64,000 nt of DNA from Bacillaceae bacterium UBA7792. Its GTDB lineage: Bacteria; Bacillota; Bacilli; Bacillales; Cytobacillaceae. The stretch covers positions 31,501-95,500 of the forward strand of contig DLCS01000268.1 in the NCBI GenBank assembly GCA_002480735.1. The letters are read 5' to 3'. Shown here in pieces: positions 29,393 to 38,567 of the stretch. Position 1 is the stretch's first letter. Each line of letters begins with the position of its first letter. The notes beneath the pieces are model-generated. The model searched no databases, had not been told where the DNA came from, and was given only the letters and a program-made list of their open reading frames with translations. Both the position numbers and the translations under genes were made by a program.

Positions 29393-29746
29393 TTAAAATC
29401 CATAAATGGATAAGGCGACAAGCATAGTGAGGATAATCAGCAGCCCATTCACCAAGTAGGGAAAAATGTTAAATGAAATCATTTCAGAAGGGAGAAGCAT
29501 TTCCTGCACATCTTTTTTTGCTGCATTTTTGCGATCCAATACGTCTCGAAAGGATTTTGTCACCGCATCAAAGAACCCGCTTTTGACTGTGAAAAATAAT
29601 AAAGACACAAAAATGAATAAAGAGCCTATATAGAAAGAGATATTAATATAGGAAAGCAGTGACATCTCATTGAAAAAAATAAAAGAGAAAATGATTGCCT
29701 CGGAAAAGAGAAATAGAATGAATGTTTGAATAAAATATTTTTTCAA
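29393..29746 (-). CDS. Small membrane protein, DUF3899-like
   Basis: 117 aa with three hydrophobic helices (about 5-25, 32-55 and 93-115) and a cytosolic loop FRDVLDRKNAAKKDVQEMLLPSEMISF between the second and third. The 'PSE' motif before the last helix fits DUF3899 proteins of Bacilli. Preceded by GGAGATGAT. Same strand and 49 bp upstream of trpS. Role unknown. Confidence 0.65.
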   Translation of the reverse strand: MKKYFIQTFILFLFSEAIIFSFIFFNEMSLLSYINISFYIGSLFIFVSLLFFTVKSGFFDAVTKSFRDVLDRKNAAKKDVQEMLLPSEMISFNIFPYLVNGLLIILTMLVALSIYGF

Positions 29747-29922
29747 AATATCATCTCCAAATTAAAATATTATTTCAAAATTAAATAATAAATAACGATA
29801 ATTTTCAAAGAAAAAATAAATATAGAGAAACACTGATTTATCAACGTTTAAGATAGTTATCTATTTGCACAAAATAATAATACCTGACATTTCCGTAAAA
29901 TAAAATTTTTTCAATAAAATAA

Positions 29923-29978
29923 TTTACAAAATAATTATTATCTGTATAATAATCATTGTAACAATTTTTCAGAAAATA
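29923..29978 (+). promoter_or_regulatory. oppA promoter with CodY-like box
   Basis: TTTACA (29923-29928), 16 bp, perfect TATAAT (29945-29950), start near 29957. At 29964-29978 lies ATTTTTCAGAAAATA, 13 of 15 to the CodY motif AATTTTCWGAAAATT, at about +8 to +22, where binding would block elongation. CodY control of peptide importers is known in Bacillus. Confidence 0.72.
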
Positions 29979-29994
29979 ATAAGGGGGTTTACTC

Positions 29995-31683
29995 GTGAAA
30001 AAGTCAAAATATTTATTACTTTTGTCTTTGTCGCTCGTGGTGAGCATGTTCCTAGCAGCCTGCGGTGGAGGAGATAAAGGGAAAGATGATGACAAGGCTG
30101 CTGATAAAGGTGGAAAATCAGCGCAGGAAATTAGAATGTTGGAGTCAACAGCTATTCCAGCGATGGATTCCGTCAAGGCCTCCGATACTGTAAGCTTTAC
30201 GACGATGAACAATGTAATGGAAGGACTATATCGTCTTGATCCAAATCAAGAGGTGGTCCCAGGTATGGCTGATGGAGAACCAACAGTCAGTGATGATGGC
30301 TTAACCTACACTTTTAAAATTCGCGATGCAAAATGGTCAAATGGTGATCCTGTAACAGCGAATGATTTCGTATATGCATGGAAAAAGGCGATGGACCCAG
30401 CTACTGCATCTGAATATGGTCCATACATGATGGAAGGAAAAATCAAGGGAGCTGCAGAAATCATTGCTGCTGCAGCGGAAAAAAAAGATGTTGATCTAAA
30501 CACGCTAGGTGTAAAAGCTCTTGATGAGAAGACACTTGAGGTTGCTTTAGAGAAACCGATTCCTTATATTAAATCACTGATGGCATTCCCTACGTTCTAT
30601 CCGCAAAATCAAAAATTTGTGGAGGAACAGGGAGATAAATATGCTCAAAAAGCTGAAAATTTGATCTTCAATGGTCCTTTCGTTTTATCCGATTGGGATG
30701 GTAGCACAGATTCTGAATGGTCCTATATAAAAAACAAAGATTATTGGGATGCGGATACCGTTAAGCTTGAAAAGGTTCAATGGAATGTCTTAAAGGATCC
30801 ACAAGCTCAAGCGAATGCGTTTGAAACCGGTGAAGTTGATATCACTGGTAAGCTTTCATCCGATGTTGTACCACAGTACGAGGGTGATGAAAGATTAGTA
30901 AAATGGTTAGAGCCAACCTTGGCTTGGTTAAAAATGAATCAAAAAGATAATAAAGCATTACAAAATCCAGATATTCGTAAGGCAATTGCTCAAGCGATTA
31001 ACAAGCAAGATTATGTGGATGGAGTTTTGAATAACGGTTCAATTGTGGCAAACTATGCGGTTCCAAATGAATTTGTAAAAAATGAGGAAACAGGCAAGGA
31101 TTTCCGAGATATTAATGGAAACAAATTACTACCTTACAACGTAGATGCAGCAAAGAAGGCATGGAAAAAAGGCCTAGCAGCGCTTGGTACCGATACGGTT
31201 GAATTAAGATACTTAACCGATGATACTGAAACGGCGAAGAAAACGGCTGAGTATATTAAGAGCCAATTGGAAACAAACCTAAAAGGTATAAAAATTTCTG
31301 TTGAAAGTGTACCATTCAGCGTTCGTATTGACCGCCAAAACAAGCAGGATTATGACTTACAGCTCGCTCTTTGGGGGCCGGATTACCTCGACCCAATGAC
31401 ATTCTCTGACCTTTGGGTTACAGGTAGTGGAAATAACAAAATGAGCTATTCCAATCCAAAGTATGACAAGCTTATTAAAGATGCACAAACAACTTTAGCT
31501 CAATCTCCAGTTGAACGTTACAAGGCACTTGCAGAAGCAGAACGAATTCTTCTAGAGGAAGATGCTGCCATTGCACCAATTTATCAACGATCCTCCAACG
31601 TATTAGTAAGTGAAAAGGTCAAAAATTTCACCTACCATTTAGTTGGACCAGAATATAGCTTTAAATGGACTTCTGTAAAATAA
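29995..31683 (+). CDS. oppA: Oligopeptide-binding lipoprotein OppA
   Basis: 562 aa starting at GTG 29995 behind AAGGGGG. Lipobox LAAC (Cys near residue 22), glycine/lysine linker, then a family 5 solute-binding domain with ANDFVYAWKKAMDP and the ALWGPDYLDPMTF segment typical of OppA. Captures peptides at the membrane surface for OppBCDF, which in B. subtilis also imports sporulation and competence signalling peptides. Separated from oppB by a 12-bp hairpin that could raise OppA over the permease. Confidence 0.93.
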   Translation: MKKSKYLLLLSLSLVVSMFLAACGGGDKGKDDDKAADKGGKSAQEIRMLESTAIPAMDSVKASDTVSFTTMNNVMEGLYRLDPNQEVVPGMADGEPTVSDDGLTYTFKIRDAKWSNGDPVTANDFVYAWKKAMDPATASEYGPYMMEGKIKGAAEIIAAAAEKKDVDLNTLGVKALDEKTLEVALEKPIPYIKSLMAFPTFYPQNQKFVEEQGDKYAQKAENLIFNGPFVLSDWDGSTDSEWSYIKNKDYWDADTVKLEKVQWNVLKDPQAQANAFETGEVDITGKLSSDVVPQYEGDERLVKWLEPTLAWLKMNQKDNKALQNPDIRKAIAQAINKQDYVDGVLNNGSIVANYAVPNEFVKNEETGKDFRDINGNKLLPYNVDAAKKAWKKGLAALGTDTVELRYLTDDTETAKKTAEYIKSQLETNLKGIKISVESVPFSVRIDRQNKQDYDLQLALWGPDYLDPMTFSDLWVTGSGNNKMSYSNPKYDKLIKDAQTTLAQSPVERYKALAEAERILLEEDAAIAPIYQRSSNVLVSEKVKNFTYHLVGPEYSFKWTSVK

Positions 31684-31737
31684 TACCTATTTAAGACATG
31701 GCTTGGTTTGACTACAATGATTAACATCGTTGTAAGG

Positions 31738-31778
31738 GAGAGTATATTGTTATTCAATATACTCTCTTTTCCCTTTTT
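31738..31778 (+). terminator. Intercistronic hairpin between oppA and oppB
   Basis: A perfect 12-bp stem GAGAGTATATTG/CAATATACTCTC with a 5-nt loop, followed by TTTTCCCTTTTT. Likely a partial terminator or mRNA 3'-end stabiliser giving more binding protein than permease. Confidence 0.8.
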
Positions 31779-31835
31779 AAAGAAAAACTATCTAACTTTT
31801 TCGAGATTTAGAAAAATATTAGGAGGTGCACACTG

Positions 31836-32765
31836 GTGGCAAAATATGTGACTCAGCGTATCATCTATATGATCATCACTCTATTCTTAATTGCCTCGTT
31901 TACCTTTTTCCTCATGAAAATTATTCCAGGTACACCTTTTACGAAAGCTGATAAGTTATCTGAAACCCAGCTTGCGATTATGAAAGAGAAGTATGGGCTA
32001 GATGATCCAGTACCTGTTCAATATGCGAACTATATGATGAATTTGGTAAAGGGAGATTTAGGTGTTTCCTTTCAGTTTGATAATGTTGGTGTAACAGAAA
32101 TTATTGTCAAGAGCTTTGGCCCTTCAGCCCAGCTCGGTTTTCAGGCGATCATCTTTGGGACTATCTTTGGAATTATTCTTGGGGTTCTTGCAGCGCTGAA
32201 GCAAAACACATGGGTGGATTACGGATCGACATTTATTGCGGTTCTTGGCAAATCGATCCCATCCTTTGTCTTTGCAGGACTCATGCAATATTATCTTGGT
32301 GTGAAGCTGGGCTGGTTCCCGGTTGCGTTCTGGAGAGGACCTGAGTATACGATCCTCCCAACGATTGCACTTGCGATGTTCCCACTAGCAACTGCGGCTC
32401 GGTTTGTACGTACGGAAATGATCGAGGTATTAGAATCAGATTATATTGTGCTTGCTAAAGCGAAGGGTGCAAGCTGGTTTGATATCGCCTTTAAGCATGC
32501 GCTAAGAAATGCTCTTATTCCAGTTGTTACTGTATTGGGGCCGTTAGTCGTCAGTTTAATGACGGGATCATTAGTTATTGAAAAAATCTTTGGTATTCCC
32601 GGAATTGGAGAGCAATTTGTCAAATCCATTCAGGTCAATGATTACCCTGTTATCATGGGAACGACATTATTATTTGCTGCCTTGTTTGTAGTCGTCATTC
32701 TAATTGTCGATCTCCTCTATGGTGTGATCGATCCGAGAATTCGTTTAGCGGGAGGGAAAAAATAA
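31836..32765 (+). CDS. oppB: Oligopeptide ABC importer permease OppB
   Basis: 309 aa from GTG 31836, 8 bp behind AGGAGGTG. Six helices; the N-terminal signature RIIYMIITLFLIASFTFFLMKIIPGTPF and the EAA loop DYIVLAKAKGASWFDIAFKHALRNALIP. Its stop overlaps the oppC start by one base (TAATG). Confidence 0.94.
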   Translation: MAKYVTQRIIYMIITLFLIASFTFFLMKIIPGTPFTKADKLSETQLAIMKEKYGLDDPVPVQYANYMMNLVKGDLGVSFQFDNVGVTEIIVKSFGPSAQLGFQAIIFGTIFGIILGVLAALKQNTWVDYGSTFIAVLGKSIPSFVFAGLMQYYLGVKLGWFPVAFWRGPEYTILPTIALAMFPLATAARFVRTEMIEVLESDYIVLAKAKGASWFDIAFKHALRNALIPVVTVLGPLVVSLMTGSLVIEKIFGIPGIGEQFVKSIQVNDYPVIMGTTLLFAALFVVVILIVDLLYGVIDPRIRLAGGKK

Positions 32766-33787
32766 TGGAAAATGAAAAAATTCCACAAGAAATGTTTTCG
32801 CCCGTTGAAATGGATGCGACAAAAAGTGAGCAAATTTCAAAGCCTAGCTTGAATTATTGGCAGGACGCATGGCTTCGTGTAAGGAAGAACAAAGGTGCGA
32901 TCGTGAGCATCATTATTCTTGCGATATTAATCATTATGGCTATCGTTGGACCAAATATTACAGGCCATGGCTATGCCGACCAAAATTTAAAGCATAACAA
33001 TTTGCCACCGCGTATTCCTGTGTTAGAAAACATCAGCTGGCTTCCGTTTGATGGGGAATTAACAAGGAAGAATGGAGATACGTACAACGCTTACAAGGTA
33101 AAGCATGTCGATGAATATTATTGGTTAGGTACGGATAGCTTAGGTCGTGATATTTTTACACGGCTTTGGAAGGGAACTCAGGTTTCTTTATATATTGCAT
33201 TTCTGGCAGCAGCCATTGATATGATTATTGGTGTTCTATACGGGGCGATCTCTGGCTTTGTCGGGGGTAGAACCGATAATTTTATGCAGCGTATTACCGA
33301 GATCTTGATAGGGATTCCGAACCTGGTGGTCGTTATCCTCATGATTATCGTCCTCAAGCCTGGGATTCTCTCCATTACCATTGCCTTAACGATAACGGGC
33401 TGGGTGGGAATGGCTAGGGTCGTGCGGGCGCAGGTTCTGAAGCTGAAGAGTCAGGAATATGTCCTCGCTGCTAGAACCCTTGGACTATCTAATGGAAAGA
33501 TTATTGGTAAGCATCTTGTTCCAAACTTAGCTGGAGTTATTATTATCAATACCATGTTTACCATTCCGAATGCGATTTTCTTTGAAGCTTTCTTAAGTTT
33601 TATTGGGTTAGGATTACAGCCTCCACATGCCTCATTGGGAACATTAATTGATGATGGATTTAAGGTGCTGCAGCTATATCCTTACCAAATGATCATCCCA
33701 GCCATTGTCATCAGCTTGATTATGATCTGTTTTAACATGGTGGCTGATGGACTGAGGGATGCTCTAGATCCGAAGATGCGCGACTAG
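32765..33787 (+). CDS. oppC: Oligopeptide ABC importer permease OppC
   Basis: 340 aa. A cytosolic N-terminus, a first helix near 45-65, an extended extracellular loop ending in WLGTDSLGRDIFTRLWKGTQVSL, then five more helices with an EAA loop at EYVLAARTLGLSNGKIIGKHLVPN. Partner of OppB. Followed by oppD after 19 bp. Confidence 0.94.
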   Translation: MENEKIPQEMFSPVEMDATKSEQISKPSLNYWQDAWLRVRKNKGAIVSIIILAILIIMAIVGPNITGHGYADQNLKHNNLPPRIPVLENISWLPFDGELTRKNGDTYNAYKVKHVDEYYWLGTDSLGRDIFTRLWKGTQVSLYIAFLAAAIDMIIGVLYGAISGFVGGRTDNFMQRITEILIGIPNLVVVILMIIVLKPGILSITIALTITGWVGMARVVRAQVLKLKSQEYVLAARTLGLSNGKIIGKHLVPNLAGVIIINTMFTIPNAIFFEAFLSFIGLGLQPPHASLGTLIDDGFKVLQLYPYQMIIPAIVISLIMICFNMVADGLRDALDPKMRD

Positions 33788-33806
33788 AAAAGGCGGGTGA
33801 ATTGAA

Positions 33807-34850
33807 GTGGAAAAAATATTAGAAGTGAAGGATTTGCATATCTCCTTCCATACTTTTTCTGGAGAGGTACAAGCTATCCGTGGCGTGAATTTTGATTTGC
33901 ATAAAGGGGAAACACTCGCTATTGTCGGTGAATCAGGCTCAGGGAAATCAGTCACGTCCAAAGCGATTATGCATCTGTTACCTGAATCAAACTCAGAGAT
34001 TAAACAGGGACAAATCCTTTTTGAAGGGAAAGATCTCGCAAAGCTTTCTGATAAGGCGATGCAGAAGATTCGTGGCAAAGACATTTCGATGATTTTTCAG
34101 GATCCGATGACATCTTTGAATCCAACGATGAAGGTTGGAAGGCAAATTATTGAACCGATTATGAAGCATCAAAAATTAAGTAAGGGAGCCGCTAAAAAGA
34201 GAGCGATTGAAATTCTTGATCTAGTTGGAATTCCCAATCCCGAGGTACGCTTTGAGCAATATCCTCATCAATTCTCAGGCGGAATGAGGCAGCGTGTCGT
34301 CATCGCGATTGCATTGGCTTGCAATCCTAAGGTGTTAATTGCAGATGAACCGACGACCGCTCTTGATGTAACGATTCAAGCCCAAATCCTTGAACTGATG
34401 AAGGCCTTACAGAAAAAGATTGACACGTCGATTATCTTTATTACCCACGATCTAGGTGTAGTAGCCAATGTGGCGGATCGAGTAGCTGTCATGTATGGAG
34501 GAAAAATTGTTGAGGTCGGAACTGTCGATGAGGTGTTCTATAACCCACAGCACCCGTACACCTGGGGCTTGATTAGCTCGATGCCGACACTCGATACGGA
34601 AGATGAAGAGCTTTATGCGATTCCTGGGACGCCGCCAGATTTGCTTCATCCACCGAAAGGAGATGCCTTTGCACCTCGTAACCGCTATGCAATGAAAATA
34701 GACCTTGAAAAACAGCCGCCAATGTTCAAGGTTTCCGATACGCATTATGCGGCGACATGGCTCTTGCATCCAGAAGCACCAAAGGTCGAACCGCCAGAGG
34801 CTGTTCAAAAACGCAAGCGCCAATTCCTTGGCTTGAAGGAGGGGAATTAA
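33807..34850 (+). CDS. oppD: Oligopeptide ABC importer ATPase OppD
   Basis: 347 aa from GTG 33807 behind GGCGGGTGA. Walker A GESGSGKS, signature FSGGMRQR, Walker B VLIADEPTTALD, and the oligopeptide-transporter C-terminal domain. The stop codon abuts the oppF start directly. The C-terminal tail lacks the cysteines seen in the paralogue AppD of this window. Confidence 0.94.
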   Translation: MEKILEVKDLHISFHTFSGEVQAIRGVNFDLHKGETLAIVGESGSGKSVTSKAIMHLLPESNSEIKQGQILFEGKDLAKLSDKAMQKIRGKDISMIFQDPMTSLNPTMKVGRQIIEPIMKHQKLSKGAAKKRAIEILDLVGIPNPEVRFEQYPHQFSGGMRQRVVIAIALACNPKVLIADEPTTALDVTIQAQILELMKALQKKIDTSIIFITHDLGVVANVADRVAVMYGGKIVEVGTVDEVFYNPQHPYTWGLISSMPTLDTEDEELYAIPGTPPDLLHPPKGDAFAPRNRYAMKIDLEKQPPMFKVSDTHYAATWLLHPEAPKVEPPEAVQKRKRQFLGLKEGN

Positions 34851-35792
34851 ATGGCGAGCACGGAGAAACTATTGGAGATAAAGAATTTAAAGCAATACTT
34901 CAATGTTGGAAAGGCAAATGAAGTGAGAGCCGTCGATGACATCTCCTTTGACATATTCAAAGGTGAAACCTTAGGGCTTGTTGGCGAATCAGGCTGTGGA
35001 AAATCAACGACAGGCCGGACGATCATACGCTTATACGATGCAACTGGTGGCGAAGTACTCTATAATGGCGTCAATGTCCATGGGAAAAAATCAAAGGCTG
35101 AACTAAAAGAGTTTAACCGTAAAATGCAAATGATTTTCCAGGATCCGCAAGCATCCTTAAATCCGCGAATGAAGGTGTCTGATATCATTGCGGAAGGAAT
35201 TGATATTCACGGACTTGCATCTTCAAAGGAAGACAGAATGAATCGTGTCATTGAGCTACTAGAAACGGTCGGCTTAAACAAAGAGCATGCCAATCGATAT
35301 CCCCATGAGTTCTCAGGGGGTCAAAGACAACGGATTGGCATTGCTCGAGCACTTGCAGTAGAGCCGGAATTCATCATTGCTGATGAACCAATTTCCGCCC
35401 TCGATGTTTCCATTCAGGCTCAGGTTGTCAATCTCATGAAAAAGCTGCAAAAGGAAAAAGGCTTAACCTACCTTTTCATCGCTCATGATCTGTCCATGGT
35501 GAAATACATCAGTGACCGGATTGGTGTCATGTACTTCGGGAAGCTAGTCGAGCTAGCACCAGCGGACGATTTGTACAATAACCCGATCCATCCATATACC
35601 CAATCCCTTTTGTCTGCGATTCCATTGCCAGATCCAAATTATGAACGTAATCGCAAGCGGAAAACCTATAATCCGAAGGTTCATAATTACAGCAGTGATG
35701 ATGAGGTGAAGCTTCGTGAGATAAAGCCAGGTCACTTCGTTCAATGCTCTCAAAAAGAATTTGAACAATATAAGGCGCAATATGCAAAATAA
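34851..35792 (+). CDS. oppF: Oligopeptide ABC importer ATPase OppF
   Basis: 313 aa, ATG immediately after the oppD stop with GGAGGGG inside oppD. Walker A GESGCGKS, signature FSGGQRQR, Walker B FIIADEPISALD. Last gene of oppABCDF; strong terminator 3 bp later. Confidence 0.94.
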   Translation: MASTEKLLEIKNLKQYFNVGKANEVRAVDDISFDIFKGETLGLVGESGCGKSTTGRTIIRLYDATGGEVLYNGVNVHGKKSKAELKEFNRKMQMIFQDPQASLNPRMKVSDIIAEGIDIHGLASSKEDRMNRVIELLETVGLNKEHANRYPHEFSGGQRQRIGIARALAVEPEFIIADEPISALDVSIQAQVVNLMKKLQKEKGLTYLFIAHDLSMVKYISDRIGVMYFGKLVELAPADDLYNNPIHPYTQSLLSAIPLPDPNYERNRKRKTYNPKVHNYSSDDEVKLREIKPGHFVQCSQKEFEQYKAQYAK

Positions 35793-35794
35793 CA

Positions 35795-35822
35795 AAAACG
35801 ATCTCAAAACCGAGATCGTTTT
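35795..35822 (+). terminator. Terminator after oppF
   Basis: Stem AAAACGATCTC/GAGATCGTTTT with a 6-nt loop and T-rich tail. Confidence 0.93.
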
Positions 35823-35926
35823 CTTTATTTGCCATGTAGATTATTGTCAATTTTAAGGGTAAAATGTAGAAGAATGATAATCTAATAATCTCATATACAT
35901 AAGATAAAATAGAAAAGGGGGACATA

Positions 35927-37126
35927 ATGAAATCTTTTCGTGTCGTAAGTTTGTTGGCTTTGTTTTTTTTGCTATTGTTTGGAGGAAGTATTGCTCTAGC
36001 AAAACAAAAGCAGGATGGATTAGCAAAATCATTACCAGTGCGGGAGGACCTTTTGATCAAAAATCTGCCCGATGTGCTGACACGTTTTAAGTATCATAGC
36101 GGGCTTAAATTTGACTACCCAGATGCTGTGAGAGGAATTTATGTGACCGGTCATTCCGCAGGAGGAGAAAAATTCCCCCAATTAATTCATTTAATTGAGA
36201 ATACGGATCTGAATGCGATGGTCATTGATGTGAAGGATGATTGGGGCAATATTACTTACATACCTGATGAGACCTCACCCTATAAGGCAATTGGGAAGCC
36301 ATATATTAAGAATCCAAAAGAAATGCTAAAAACGCTGGAACAAAAGAAGATCTATCCGATTGCTAGAGTGGTAGTATTCAAGGATACCGCATTAGCTAAC
36401 ATGAAGCCGGAGCTTTCCTTTAAAAATGGTTCAACCGTCTGGAAAAACGGTCGAGGAGAGTCATTTGTGAACCCTTTTCTGAAGGAAGTTTGGGATTATA
36501 ATGTTGGCATAGCCATTGAGGCTGCCAAAATGGGCTTTCAGGAAATCCAGTTTGACTATGTGCGTTTTCCAGAGGGCTTCGAGAAAAGAGATAATGCTTT
36601 AACATATACCATGGGAGAATACGAGCAGATGGATATGGACAATGTTCAAAAGCGGGTGCAGGCCGTAACGGATTTTGTTGCCTATGCGAAGAAAAAGCTT
36701 GAACCATATGGAGCCAAGGTTTCAGTTGACATCTTTGGCTATACAGCAACACTTCCTGAAGCACCTGGAATTGGCCAAAATTTCTCGAAAATAAGCGAGC
36801 AGATTGATGTTATTTCATCGATGATCTACCCAAGTCATTGGACCTCCTATTTCGGAATCAGTAAGCCTGATTTGGATCCTTATCGGCTGGTGACGGAATA
36901 TGCAAAGGTGGAGAATTCCATTCTCTCAAAGCTTGAGCACCGTCCAATCTCAAGACCCTGGCTTCAAGACTTCACAGCATCCTGGCTTGGTAGCGGAAAT
37001 TACAAGCGCTATGGAAAGCAGGAGGTAGAAGCACAAATTAAAGCTTTAAATGAACAAGGGATTAAGGAATTCTTGCTTTGGAATGCAGGGAATAGCTATA
37101 CAAAGAATGTGGACTATACCCCTTAA
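35927..37126 (+). CDS. Secreted glycoside-hydrolase-like protein (DUF4015)
   Basis: 399 aa. A cleavable signal peptide is visible (MKSF, hydrophobic core LLALFFLLLFGGSIALA), followed by a TIM-barrel-like domain: VRGIYVTGHSAGGEKF, LNAMVIDVKDDWGNITY, FQEIQFDYVRFPEG, KVSVDIFGYTATLPE, DVISSMIYPSHW. These strand motifs fit the putative glycosyl hydrolase family DUF4015. Asp and Glu at barrel-strand ends could be catalytic. Likely an extracytoplasmic enzyme acting on wall or exopolysaccharide; substrate unknown. B. subtilis has no obvious counterpart at this locus. Confidence 0.8.
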   Translation: MKSFRVVSLLALFFLLLFGGSIALAKQKQDGLAKSLPVREDLLIKNLPDVLTRFKYHSGLKFDYPDAVRGIYVTGHSAGGEKFPQLIHLIENTDLNAMVIDVKDDWGNITYIPDETSPYKAIGKPYIKNPKEMLKTLEQKKIYPIARVVVFKDTALANMKPELSFKNGSTVWKNGRGESFVNPFLKEVWDYNVGIAIEAAKMGFQEIQFDYVRFPEGFEKRDNALTYTMGEYEQMDMDNVQKRVQAVTDFVAYAKKKLEPYGAKVSVDIFGYTATLPEAPGIGQNFSKISEQIDVISSMIYPSHWTSYFGISKPDLDPYRLVTEYAKVENSILSKLEHRPISRPWLQDFTASWLGSGNYKRYGKQEVEAQIKALNEQGIKEFLLWNAGNSYTKNVDYTP

Positions 37127-37129
37127 TAG

Positions 37130-37164
37130 AAAAAAACTGAGACCATGCGAGTCTCAGTTTTTTT
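37130..37164. terminator. Bidirectional terminator after the glycosidase-like gene
   Basis: Stem ACTGAGAC/GTCTCAGT extended by seven A on the left and seven T on the right. It ends directly at the stop codon of the convergent small gene. Confidence 0.93.
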
Positions 37165-37350
37165 CTATTTTTTGAAGCCACCTACGCTTTTCCAGCCTGT
37201 TTGCATTCTTTCCGATTTATCTACAAATAGATTTCGATTCTTTCCGCCGAAAATTTTCGTTCCGATGCCATTTGTAATGACACCCATTGTTGCTGTGATT
37301 GCAATAATGAGCACTGCGACAATGGCCAGATCGGTTATGTAAGGTACCAT
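37165..37350 (-). CDS. Small single-helix membrane protein
   Basis: 61 aa: one N-terminal membrane helix (about 5-28, DLAIVAVLIIAITATMGVI) and a basic cytosolic tail with KIFGGKNRNLFVDKSERMQTGW. A GGGGGTT ribosome site lies 6 bp before the ATG, and the gene shares a terminator with its convergent neighbour. I do not recognise the family. The forward-strand reading of the same bases has no ribosome site and is treated as a shadow. Confidence 0.6.
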   Translation of the reverse strand: MVPYITDLAIVAVLIIAITATMGVITNGIGTKIFGGKNRNLFVDKSERMQTGWKSVGGFKK

Positions 37351-37787
37351 GATATAACCCCCATCTTTCTATTGTTTATCCCCTACCCCTATTGTAAAAG
37401 AAGTTCAATTATTATGAAAGGGGAAAAATGAATTCAGTCTCATTAAATTCATTAATATTTTTTTTCATTTTCATGACATTAATTGAAAATGACCGCTAGA
37501 AATGACACAATAGAACAGAAGCCAGCTTTTTTAGAAACAAAATAAAAAAATGCAGAAAAACATGAAACTTTTAGGTGACAAATACGTCTTATATAGAGAG
37601 AACTTTCATGAAAGCAATTTTTTGAAACAGTTGGCTGCATGCTCAAAAATCTATACCTTTTTGATTTATATTGGTGTATAATAATTAATATACATTACTT
37701 GTTTAAAGTTATTTTAATTTAAGTGATTTTTGATAAACATGGTTAATATATATTTTTGTATCTTGAATTTAAGGAGTGTGAATTGAT
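37351..37787 (+). other. Long non-coding region upstream of spx
   Basis: 437 bp, AT-rich, without a plausible gene. It holds an ECF-type promoter (37563-37588), the palindrome CTTTCATGAAAG (37604-37615) and, near the end, a TATAAT at 37677-37682 without a -35 box at proper spacing. In B. subtilis yjbB and yjbC lie between oppF and spx; both are missing here. Confidence 0.6.
37563..37588 (+). promoter_or_regulatory. Candidate ECF sigma (SigM/SigW-type) promoter upstream of spx
   Basis: TGAAAC, 16 bp, CGTC: close to the cell-envelope-stress consensus TGAAAC-N16/17-CGTC/A. The start would be near 37595, leaving a leader of about 190 nt before spx. In B. subtilis spx is also transcribed from ECF-dependent promoters upstream of yjbC. 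Confidence 0.65.
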
Positions 37788-38183
37788 TTGGTTACTTTAT
37801 ACACTTCACCTAGTTGCACATCTTGCCGCAAAGCGAAGATCTGGCTTGAAGAGCATGAAATACCTTATCAAGAGCGTAATGTTTTTTCTGATCCTTTAAC
37901 AATAGAGGAAATTAAGGAAATTCTTCGAATGACTGAGGACGGAACAGATGAGATTATTTCAACAAGATCTAAGACCTTTCAGAAACTGAATGTGAATCTT
38001 GAAACGATGCCGCTCCAGGATTTGCTTGTGCTTATTAAGGACAATCCCGGTTTGCTACGTCGTCCAATTATTATTGATGAAAAGCGCCTTCAGGTGGGTT
38101 ATAACGAGGATGAAATCCGCCGTTTCCTTCCAAGAAAGGTACGTACATTCCAGCTTCAAGAAGCGAGACGTCTTGTAAACTAA
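37788..38183 (+). CDS. spx: Redox-sensing transcriptional regulator Spx
   Basis: 131 aa, closely matching B. subtilis Spx. ArsC-like fold with the redox switch Cys10-x2-Cys13 (PSCTSCRK), Gly52 in EDGTDE, and the C-terminal [26 protein letters not shown]. It binds the RNA polymerase alpha C-terminal domain and activates thiol-stress genes. The start is TTG 37788 behind AAGGAG at long spacing. Neighbour of mecA, the ClpC adaptor. Confidence 0.96.
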   Translation: MVTLYTSPSCTSCRKAKIWLEEHEIPYQERNVFSDPLTIEEIKEILRMTEDGTDEIISTRSKTFQKLNVNLETMPLQDLLVLIKDNPGLLRRPIIIDEKRLQVGYNEDEIRRFLPRKVRTFQLQEARRLVN

Positions 38184-38187
38184 TGGG

Positions 38188-38220
38188 AAAACCTTCGATC
38201 CTTTGTATCGGGGGTTTTTT
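38188..38220 (+). terminator. Terminator after spx
   Basis: AAAACCTTCGAT pairs with ATCGGGGGTTTT through two G-T pairs; a run of six T follows. Confidence 0.88.
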
Positions 38221-38567
38221 GTATTTATGGAACTTCCGAACTTGAAAAGCCCACTTCTTCAGGTGTGGGAGTATCAGGGAGAAATAATTTGTGAGTAGGA
38301 ATGTTTTTTGATAAGATACTACAAATAAGATTTTGCACGAGCTTTTTTGTGTTGAGTAGGCATATAATGGTTTTTAAGAAACCGTGTTATTTTATTTCCC
38401 TTTATCTCCTTTTTATCATAAAATAAGAGTACAAGGTAATAACACTTTTTATTATTATAGTGCTTTACATCCTTCTATGTGATTAAAAGTAATGGGTAAA
38501 GGTACATGTATTTTGCATGGGGGTATTTATTCCCTTCCAAATAATGCAAGAAGGGAGAGGTTACTTG
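38221..38567 (+). other. Non-coding region upstream of mecA
   Basis: About 350 bp, AT-rich, no gene found. It has a short hairpin AGCCCAC-GTGTGGG near 38250-38274 and a TATAAT at 38363-38368 without a fitting -35. I see no operator I can name. Confidence 0.5.

Noticed and set aside
37145-37342. Forward-strand reading frame of 65 codons opposite the small membrane gene
   Set aside because: It overlaps a terminator, has no ribosome site, and the reverse frame has a good one plus a sensible membrane helix.
37604-37615. Palindrome CTTTCATGAAAG as an operator
   Set aside because: A single 12-bp palindrome in AT-rich DNA with no known matching regulator.
37677-37682. TATAAT upstream of spx as a SigA promoter
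   Set aside because: The nearest TTGATT is only 10 bp away and no -35 box lies at 16-18 bp, so it was not called.
38333-38368. TTGCAC with TATAAT as a mecA promoter
   Set aside because: Spacing is 24 bp, outside the range for SigA.
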